Assembly: GCA_964467985.1 (NCBI GenBank)
Contig: CAYXTP010000002.1
Span: 248,001 to 312,000 of the forward strand
Reading direction: 5' to 3'
Origin: GCA-2720975 sp964467985
GTDB lineage: Bacteria > Planctomycetota > UBA1135 > GCA-002686595
DNA: 64,000 nucleotides
Shown: piece by piece, positions 58,188-64,000 of the stretch
How the letters are laid out: each line of letters opens with the position of its first letter
How positions within the stretch are numbered: the stretch's first letter is position 1
Made by a program: the position numbers and the translations under genes
The notes under the pieces: model-generated
Databases searched by the model: none
What the model was told of the DNA's origin: nothing
The model's input: the letters and a program-made list of their open reading frames with translations, nothing else

Positions 58188-61100
58188 ATGACAGTGCTTT
58201 TGCCCCTCTCCCTCGTCGCCACCTGGCTGCCGCTCCCCCATTCAGCCAATTCGCACGTGGCAGGGCCGATTGAGACTTGGGGGACTGTTCTGGGCACCAG
58301 CGAGTTGGATGACGCTGAGGAGGCCTACCAATTCATCGTTGGCCTAGCCGAAAAGAGCATGCACGAGGTGGTCGTCCGGGAGGCACGCGCGTTTTTGCAG
58401 AGCTACCCGCGGCATCCCAAGGCGGCCAAGGTGCGATACCGCCTGGCCACGGCCCTGTTTGATCAACAGAAGTTCCAGCCTGCCAGGGCTGAATTGCGGC
58501 GACTCGAGTCCCTGGAGCAGTTCGTCTACGCTGCCGAGGTGGCTTTTCGCCTGGGCCAATGCGAGCTGAAACTAGGAGACTCGGAGCGGGCACGGACGGC
58601 GTTTGAGAGGGTCCAGCGGCTGGACAGCGAGTACTTGAAGCTCCCGGCCACCTACCTGCATGGTGAGGCGGCTTTCCGATGCGGGGACTTTGGACAAGCA
58701 TCAAAGAGTTATCAGTCGGTGTTGGGTCTCAAGCCCGCCGGCGACGGCCGTGCTCCTGGTGGGGGCGAGTACCGAGCCGATGCCTTCTATGGGCTGTGCT
58801 GGTGCGCCTACAAACTGGAGGACTACGACCAGGCTGCCAAGCGGATTGCCAATTTCTGCAGCTCGTTCAAACAAGATCCGCGCCTGGATGAGATGTTTTT
58901 CCTGCTCGGGGAGTGCCACTTGGAGAGTGGGCGGCACGCTCAGGCCCTAGCGGCCTACGCGGCAGTCGAGGCAGGTCCCAGTGCCGACGGAGCCCTGCGC
59001 GGTGCTGGGTTCGCCTGTGCGGCTCTAGGTCAACACGCGGACGCCGCGCAGTGGTTCCAGAGGTTGCTGGAAGACCATCCGAACAGTCGCTTCGCCTCCG
59101 AGGTCGCCCTTCAATCCGGCATTCAATGGTTGCTCGCTGGCGAGCCCCAATCAGCCTTGGATGCCTTGGCCCACCCGAGTACTCCGCAGGGTCCTGAGTC
59201 CCTTTTCTGGAAGGCGCGCTGCAACTCGCAGCTGGGAGATCATGGCGCGGCCCTCACTCTGCTCGAGCGTGCCCTGCAGGATCCATCGCTGCAGCATCCA
59301 TCCAAGCATGGACCCAATGGGAGCGAACTATCTGCGCGCTTGGAAGTGGCTCGTGGGGACGCCTTGTTTGAGCTCGGACGCGGCGCCGATGCGGCCGCAG
59401 CTTACGCTGCTGCAGGGTCCGACTACGCGCTGCACGCGGCGGCCGTCGCCAGGCTGAACGATGGGTTTCCCGCAGAGGCCTTGCGGCTGATTGCGCCCAT
59501 AGCGGCCAAGCCGGAGAGTGAATATCGGCTGGACGCCCTCTTGACCCAGGGCGAGGCCCTCTTTGCGCTGCAGCGCTTCGACGAGGCTTTCCCCCTTTTT
59601 GATGCTGTTGGAGTGCAGAGCGAGTCTCGGGAAGCGCGCGGCCGGGCCCTTGCTCGGGCAGGCTGGTGCCTATTCAGGACCGGACACCATGACCAGGCTG
59701 CGACTCGTTTTGCGGAGGTAGGCAAGTCCTATCCGCGATCCGACTTTGCACCCGAGTCCCTTTTTATGCTGGGTCGATCGTCTGAGGCCGGGGGTCACCC
59801 GGCGAAGGCCAAGGCTGCCTTTACCGCCTACTTGAAGGCTTACTCAGCTGGCCCGCACACGGTGGAGACTAGCCTGAGGTTGGCCCGCCTCGAACCGGGC
59901 GCCGCAGGGGAGCAACGACTCGAGCAGTTGTTGAAGGTCGCACCGGATGCCGACCTCGCCGCTCAGGCACGCTACGACCTTGCGGAGAGACAGAGCGCTG
60001 ACGGACGCCACGCCATCGCAACCCGCAACTACCGTGCGCTCCTGGAATCCGGCCCCGATGGTGCACTGGCCGCCCCCGCGACCTACGGACTCGCCTGGGG
60101 GCTCTTCTCGCAAGAGCTCTACGAGCCGGCGGCTGTAGCGCTTGAGCACTTGCTGGCGCGGCGGGATCTGACGCCCGACCTCAAGTTGGTGGGGCTGGAG
60201 CTCACCGTTTACACGGCGCGCCGCATGGGAAACGGGGACCTCGCCAGCCAGGCGTTTGAGGCGTTTGCCGCCCAGTGCACCGACGAGACGAGGCGGCTCC
60301 AGGCGGCCAAGGTCGCCGCGGCGGCCCTGCGAGAGGCGGGGAGCCTGGGCAAGGCGCAACGGTTGTTCGCCAAGCTGTTGGGCATCACCCAGCAAGAGTC
60401 CATTGGCGTGGCTATCGCAGTGGAGCAAGCGTATCTCGCGCTGGATCTGGGCGATGCAGCGCAAGCCGAGGGCTTGTTGCGCCGCGTCCTGCCCAATGCC
60501 GCGGACTCTGCGGACCTGACAGAGGCCTTCTTCTTTGTGGGCGAGGCATGGTTTGAGGCAGGGGACGACGTGAGGGCGACCTCCAATTACCAGGTGGCCA
60601 TGGGATCTCCATCTGAAGACGTGGCGGCCCGCTCTCTCTACAAGTGTGGATTCGCGATGTTGCGCACCGAGAACCACCAGGCGGCCGCAGCCTGCTTCAA
60701 GGCGCTCGTGGCGCAATACCCGGACAACACCTTTGCCGGTGAGGCAAGTTTCCTGCAGGGCGAGGCCTTGTTCCGCAGCGGCGAGTTCGACCAGGCAATC
60801 GCTCCCCTGCGGCACGTTGTGCAGGCTCACCCGAAGCATGCGGTCTTGCCCAAGGCTCTTTTCCGCCTGGGGCTCGCTCTAGCTCACACGCAGAGTTGGC
60901 AAAAGGCGCAGGTCCACTTGGCCACGCTCATCCAGCGCTTCCCCGATTTCCCTAGCCGCGATGAGGCGCAGCTCTGGCGCGGCCGGGCCCTCGTCGAGAT
61001 GGGCAATCTGCGCGCTGCTCGCAGTTCGTTCCGGGCTGTGACAGAGCGCAATGATGGAGTGCTCTCTGCGCGGGCGCACATTGGTCTCGGGAAACTGTCC

Positions 61101-61325
61101 ATGTCCGAGGGCAATCTCGAGGATGCGTTGTCGTCCTTTTTGAAAGTGAGCGTTCTGTACTCCCACTCCGAGGAGGTGGGGGAGGCGCTCTTCCTGGCCG
61201 GTAGCGTCCTGGAGAAGCAGGGTAAGCCCCAACGGGCACGCGCTCAGTACCAGGAACTCATCGAACGCGCCCCCAAGTGCCTGCACGCGAAACAGGCCAG
61301 GCAGCGTCTCATCAACTTGGGGTGA
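58188..61325 (+). CDS. Large exported TPR-repeat protein
   Basis: This 1045-residue protein has a signal peptide (TVLLPLSLVATWLPLPHSA) and then essentially only tetratricopeptide repeats, about 25 helical pairs, from residue ~45 to the end. Typical units read AEVAFRLGQCELKLGDSERARTAF, DEMFFLLGECHLESGRHAQAL and PKALFRLGLALAHTQSWQKAQ. Many have the outer-membrane lipoprotein/CpoB-like form with conserved A-x-x-x-L-G...G...A...F...P. It has no lipobox and no catalytic motif. The start ATG 58188 has GGAG six bases upstream and gives the signal directly; a longer frame to 58077 lacks both. It precedes an ExbB and an ExbD gene, as CpoB stands with Tol in proteobacteria, so a periplasmic partner of that motor is likely. 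Confidence 0.92.
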   Translation: MTVLLPLSLVATWLPLPHSANSHVAGPIETWGTVLGTSELDDAEEAYQFIVGLAEKSMHEVVVREARAFLQSYPRHPKAAKVRYRLATALFDQQKFQPARAELRRLESLEQFVYAAEVAFRLGQCELKLGDSERARTAFERVQRLDSEYLKLPATYLHGEAAFRCGDFGQASKSYQSVLGLKPAGDGRAPGGGEYRADAFYGLCWCAYKLEDYDQAAKRIANFCSSFKQDPRLDEMFFLLGECHLESGRHAQALAAYAAVEAGPSADGALRGAGFACAALGQHADAAQWFQRLLEDHPNSRFASEVALQSGIQWLLAGEPQSALDALAHPSTPQGPESLFWKARCNSQLGDHGAALTLLERALQDPSLQHPSKHGPNGSELSARLEVARGDALFELGRGADAAAAYAAAGSDYALHAAAVARLNDGFPAEALRLIAPIAAKPESEYRLDALLTQGEALFALQRFDEAFPLFDAVGVQSESREARGRALARAGWCLFRTGHHDQAATRFAEVGKSYPRSDFAPESLFMLGRSSEAGGHPAKAKAAFTAYLKAYSAGPHTVETSLRLARLEPGAAGEQRLEQLLKVAPDADLAAQARYDLAERQSADGRHAIATRNYRALLESGPDGALAAPATYGLAWGLFSQELYEPAAVALEHLLARRDLTPDLKLVGLELTVYTARRMGNGDLASQAFEAFAAQCTDETRRLQAAKVAAAALREAGSLGKAQRLFAKLLGITQQESIGVAIAVEQAYLALDLGDAAQAEGLLRRVLPNAADSADLTEAFFFVGEAWFEAGDDVRATSNYQVAMGSPSEDVAARSLYKCGFAMLRTENHQAAAACFKALVAQYPDNTFAGEASFLQGEALFRSGEFDQAIAPLRHVVQAHPKHAVLPKALFRLGLALAHTQSWQKAQVHLATLIQRFPDFPSRDEAQLWRGRALVEMGNLRAARSSFRAVTERNDGVLSARAHIGLGKLSMSEGNLEDALSSFLKVSVLYSHSEEVGEALFLAGSVLEKQGKPQRARAQYQELIERAPKCLHAKQARQRLINLG

Positions 61326-61410
61326 CAGGTCTCCCCTGAACGGCTGATCTTCGGGTCTGGCCTCCATGTACTCAGTCTGCAGCGCTCCATTTACCCATTT
61401 GTCTTCCACC

Positions 61411-62118
61411 ATGTTCGTGACTCTCGCCAGCTTCGCGCTGATCCACTCCGCCACACAGGGCGGCAACGAGGCTGCCCAGGCCTTCAACGCTGCAGACCTG
61501 GGTTCGCTATACAGCTTGCTGCTCAAAGGCGGCCCGCTCATGGTGCCCATCGGGCTGTGCTCGATCATGGCCCTGGCCTTTGCCACGGAGCGCTGGATTC
61601 GACTGCGGCCCTCGCACCTGGGGACCGGCGGGTCCTTTCCGCGCAAGGTTGTCGACAGTGCCAGGGAAGGGGGCGTCGAGTCCGCCATGTCCACCTGCGA
61701 GTCGGGCCGTTCACCCTTGGCGCGCATCCTCTGCTCAGGCCTGAAGCACTCGACTGGCCCCTTCCTAGAACGCGAGAAAATGGTCGAAGACACCGCTGCC
61801 AGTGAGGTGAAGCGGCTGGGGCAAAACCTCCGGCCCTTGCTCCTTGTCTGGCTGATTGCCCCCCTATTAGGACTCCTCGGGACGGTTTGGGGGATGATTG
61901 AGGCTTTCAGCGAGATTGCCATGCAGGAGGGGCTCGGGAAGCCGGAGATGTTGGCTGCTGGCATCTATCAAGCTCTCACAACAACCGCGGCGGGCCTGGC
62001 CGTGGCGATTCCCGCGGTGGTGGCTCACCACTACCTCAAGGGCCGCATTGAGTTGTTCGCAAGGAGGTCGGAGGAAATCTACCGGGAAGTGGACGCCGAG
62101 CTCGCCGCGCGTGCCTGA
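61411..62118 (+). CDS. ExbB/TolQ/MotA-family proton channel protein
   Basis: This 235-residue protein is the channel-forming subunit of an Exb/Tol-type motor. A short signal-like segment (MFVTLASFALIHSA) is followed by the first helix GGPLMVPIGLCSIMALAFATERW, a cytoplasmic loop with RLGQNLRPL, and the paired helices LLVWLIAPLLGLLGTVWGMIEAF and GIYQALTTTAAGLAVAIPAVVAHHYL, which match the family. The T in LGTVWGM and the TTTAAG stretch are the proton-path residues. The family's longer cytoplasmic start is here replaced by an extra hydrophobic start, as often seen in planctomycetes and Bacteroidetes. ATG 61366 would add 15 residues. ExbD follows 27 nt downstream. Confidence 0.93.
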   Translation: MFVTLASFALIHSATQGGNEAAQAFNAADLGSLYSLLLKGGPLMVPIGLCSIMALAFATERWIRLRPSHLGTGGSFPRKVVDSAREGGVESAMSTCESGRSPLARILCSGLKHSTGPFLEREKMVEDTAASEVKRLGQNLRPLLLVWLIAPLLGLLGTVWGMIEAFSEIAMQEGLGKPEMLAAGIYQALTTTAAGLAVAIPAVVAHHYLKGRIELFARRSEEIYREVDAELAARA

Positions 62119-62145
62119 TTCGCTCCGCCCTCACCCGTCATCGCC

Positions 62146-62556
62146 ATGCAAATACAAGACACCGATTCCAGCGAAGACCTTGCCATGAACCTGGCCCCGA
62201 TGATTGACGTGGTCTTCCTCTTGCTGATTTTCTTTATGGTCGCGACCACATTCGCGGTGCACGAGAAGGAGCTCTCTGTGGATCTTCCCTTGGCGGAGAG
62301 TGGAGATGAGGCCGGCCTGGACACTCAGGAGGTCGTGCTCAATCTCATGGCCGACGGCAGCATCGTGATGGACGGCGAAGCGATCGGCCCCGACGCACTA
62401 CGCGCTCGATTGGAGCGCATCGCACGCGGGAACCCCAAGACTCCCGTCACGATTCGAGGCGACAAACGCGTCTTTCACGAGCATGTGGTTTCGTTGATGG
62501 ATACGTGCAGGCTAGCCGGATTGGTCGATCTAGGCATTACAACCATCGACGGGTGA
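62146..62556 (+). CDS. ExbD/TolR-family biopolymer transport protein
   Basis: This 136-residue protein has a short cytoplasmic start, one helix with the essential aspartate D21 in NLAPMIDVVFLLLIFFMV, and a periplasmic domain (LSVDLPLAES ... VTIRGDKRVFHEHVVSLMDTCRLAGLVDLGITT) typical of ExbD. With the preceding ExbB it should form the 5:2 proton-driven motor. There is only one exbD copy, and no TonB-box receptor or TonB gene is seen in the window. It ends 18 nt before the propeller gene. Confidence 0.94.
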   Translation: MQIQDTDSSEDLAMNLAPMIDVVFLLLIFFMVATTFAVHEKELSVDLPLAESGDEAGLDTQEVVLNLMADGSIVMDGEAIGPDALRARLERIARGNPKTPVTIRGDKRVFHEHVVSLMDTCRLAGLVDLGITTIDG

Positions 62557-62574
62557 GTGCGCGGATGAAACCAC

Positions 62575-64000
62575 ATGCTCAGTAGGTTGCAGCGTTGGCG
62601 TGCCGGAGGCGGACGCCCGGATGCCAATGGGGACCGGCATCTCGGCAAGAACATCGTCATCGTGGCGGCTCTCATGGGACTGGGCTTCTTCGCGGCCTGG
62701 CTCCGGTTCCGACCGTACCTTGGCAGCGAGGGGCAATTCACCGACGGGCAGCAGGCCTATGATCGTGTGCATGACTCGGATGTGCGCTACGCAATCTGGG
62801 ACACCCCCGTCCGTCTACCACAGGGGGTCAATGGCCCCGAAGGCGAAAGCCGGCCTAGCTTGTCGCCGGACGGGCGTTTCCTGGTCTATGCGGTCGGCGA
62901 ACGCGGTTTGGGAAGCGATCTTTACATTGCAGAAATGGTCGAAGGCGTGCCCGTTGACCCTGCACCGCTTGCGAGCCTGAATACCTCAGCGGATGAGTTG
63001 GCGCCCTGCTTCAGCGGCGGCTCCCTGTGGTTTTCTTCGGATCGTCCGGGCACCGCCGGTGGGCTCGATTTGCACCGCGCAGCGTACGACCGTGGTGTCT
63101 TTGGGCCAGTTGAGCGCGTTCTGGGCGGTGTGAACTCGGACGCAGATGACACGGATCCCGCCCCCGTGCCGGGGGAGTTGGACCTCGTTTTCGCTTCCAA
63201 CCGCGACACCCTTGGCTCGCTTGAGGACTTTCAGTTGTATCGGGCCAGTCCAGCCGCTGAAGCCACGCAAGGACCAGTTGAAGAGCCCGCAGGTCAAGCG
63301 TGGAGTGTTGAGGCCCTCGTGCCGCTGAACTCGGCTTACCAAGAAAGGGAGCCAGCCTTTACCGCCGATGGGCGAACGCTCTTTTTCGCCTCCAATCGTG
63401 CAGGCGGTGCGGGTTCGTATGACCTGTATCGCAGCACGTTTTCTGAAGCAGAAGGGCCGGGTCAGTGGCTAGCACCCGAGCCCCTCGTGGGGGTCAACAC
63501 TCCCGGCGGCGAGCGCGGCCCGAGCCCGTCGAGAGATGGCTTCAGCTTGCTTCTGACGGTGGACGGCATGGCGGATGAAGGGGAACAGTCCGCCGCCGCC
63601 GACTTGTTCAGAGCTCACTCACTGGAGTTATTTAGGAATCCCGGGCCGCCAGTGGGCCTGACCGAGATTCTCATCCTGCTGGCCCTCGCCGCCTTGGCCG
63701 TTTTGGCCTGGCTTGCGAAGCGTTGGGAACAGCTGGAAGTCGTGTACAAGTGCTTCCTCGTGTCGATCATCGCCCACCTGCTGCTCATGGGCTACTTCCG
63801 GGAGGTCTACCCCGAGGGGCAAGACTACGTGTTGCACGATGGTGACAGTCGAATACGAATGCGACTTGTTGCTAGCCAATCAGTCGCTTCTCAGGCACGC
63901 AATGAGGAGCGCAGCGGCGCCCTTGAAGTAGCCCGGGCGGAAGGCGCGACTGAAGCGCAGCCGGCAACGCGTTTTACCGTCGCTGCGGATCCATTGGAAA
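62575..64000 (+). CDS. Membrane-tethered PD40/TolB-like propeller protein (3' end outside window)
   Basis: The frame opens at ATG 62575 and stays open to the last base, so at least 475 residues are coded and the gene continues. An N-terminal helix (NIVIVAALMGLGFFAAWL) is followed by a propeller with WD40-like/PD40 units: PSLSPDGRFLVYAV, PCFSGGSLWFSSDRPGTAGG, LDLVFASNRD and PAFTADGRTLFFASNRAGGA. These resemble TolB blades and OmpA-linked PD40 proteins. About residue 365 a second membrane part starts: EILILLALAALAVLAWLA, then VVYKCFLVSIIAHLLLMGYF. The visible tail is acidic and may start a TonB- or TolA-like extension. Position behind exbB-exbD suggests it is the load of that motor. Whether a TonB-like domain follows cannot be seen. 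Confidence 0.85.
   Translation, partial: MLSRLQRWRAGGGRPDANGDRHLGKNIVIVAALMGLGFFAAWLRFRPYLGSEGQFTDGQQAYDRVHDSDVRYAIWDTPVRLPQGVNGPEGESRPSLSPDGRFLVYAVGERGLGSDLYIAEMVEGVPVDPAPLASLNTSADELAPCFSGGSLWFSSDRPGTAGGLDLHRAAYDRGVFGPVERVLGGVNSDADDTDPAPVPGELDLVFASNRDTLGSLEDFQLYRASPAAEATQGPVEEPAGQAWSVEALVPLNSAYQEREPAFTADGRTLFFASNRAGGAGSYDLYRSTFSEAEGPGQWLAPEPLVGVNTPGGERGPSPSRDGFSLLLTVDGMADEGEQSAAADLFRAHSLELFRNPGPPVGLTEILILLALAALAVLAWLAKRWEQLEVVYKCFLVSIIAHLLLMGYFREVYPEGQDYVLHDGDSRIRMRLVASQSVASQARNEERSGALEVARAEGATEAQPATRFTVAADPLE

Noticed and set aside
1..64000. CRISPR arrays, tRNA/rRNA genes, insertion sequences, phage genes
   Set aside because: None seen by reading: no regularly spaced direct repeats, no GGTTCRANYCC-type T-loops in plausible cloverleaves, no transposase or integrase motifs.

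Overview
The window looks like a stretch of chromosome from a GC-rich Gram-negative bacterium, most likely a member of the Planctomycetota or a close relative. The pointers are a head-to-tail doubled UvrA (a form known from Chlamydia in the same superphylum), an exported sulfatase, two Tat-exported Gfo/Idh/MocA proteins, a formylglycine-enzyme-like secreted protein, several PQQ-type, FG-GAP and YCF48 beta-propeller proteins, a small cytochrome-b562-like exported protein, a nickel superoxide dismutase and an ExbB/ExbD operon led by a large TPR protein. I see no tRNA, rRNA, insertion sequence, prophage or CRISPR array. The assignment is inference from gene content; no marker gene such as 16S is present.

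Layout. 1-4.9 kb: end of a hybrid sensor kinase, an exported M28 peptidase, a PBP4-type D,D-carboxypeptidase overlapping it, and an inositol-phosphatase-family enzyme. 5.1-15.9 kb: a tightly coupled run of doubled uvrA, XPB-type helicase, an XPB-partner protein with the same helicase-associated domain, a degenerate ThiE/TenI-like protein and a small S26-peptidase-like membrane protein; the ORFs touch or overlap by 0-4 nt. 15.9-19.7 kb: a serine-hydrolase/NamZ (DUF1343) fusion and a sulfatase. 19.7-22.9 kb, reverse: a SWIM-SNF2 helicase. 23.3-26.3 kb, reverse: b562-like protein, Gfo/Idh/MocA protein, SUMF1-like protein. 26.4-31.3 kb, forward: ApbE lipoprotein, a second Gfo/Idh/MocA protein, glutamate dehydrogenase and an AI-2E family transporter. 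31.3-44.3 kb: mixed-strand genes for a zinc alcohol dehydrogenase, YCF48-like lipoprotein, MsrA lipoprotein, PQQ propeller, GT39-like glycosyltransferase, an unknown exported protein, a 766-residue FG-GAP lipoprotein, a Cys/Met-metabolism PLP enzyme and a membrane PQQ propeller.

44.3-51.7 kb, reverse: a ten-gene Mrp/Mbh-type cation/proton antiporter operon (E-F-G-MbhD/E-like-B-C-D-D-small protein-D) without a full MrpA. 51.9-56.3 kb, forward: a MacAB-like exporter made of one membrane-fusion protein, two different permeases and one ATPase, closed by a nested inverted repeat and a 34-residue membrane ORF. 56.6-57.7 kb: nickel superoxide dismutase with its own export signal, and a small membrane protein. 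58.2 kb to the end: a Tol/Exb-like operon of giant periplasmic TPR protein, ExbB/TolQ, ExbD/TolR and a membrane-tethered PD40 (TolB-like) propeller protein that runs off the window. Two copies of one palindrome lie just upstream of the TPR gene.

The most notable systems are the UvrA-XPB-partner operon, a candidate repair module joining bacterial UvrA to TFIIH-like components, and the Tol-like TPR/ExbB/ExbD/propeller operon with its twin palindromes.
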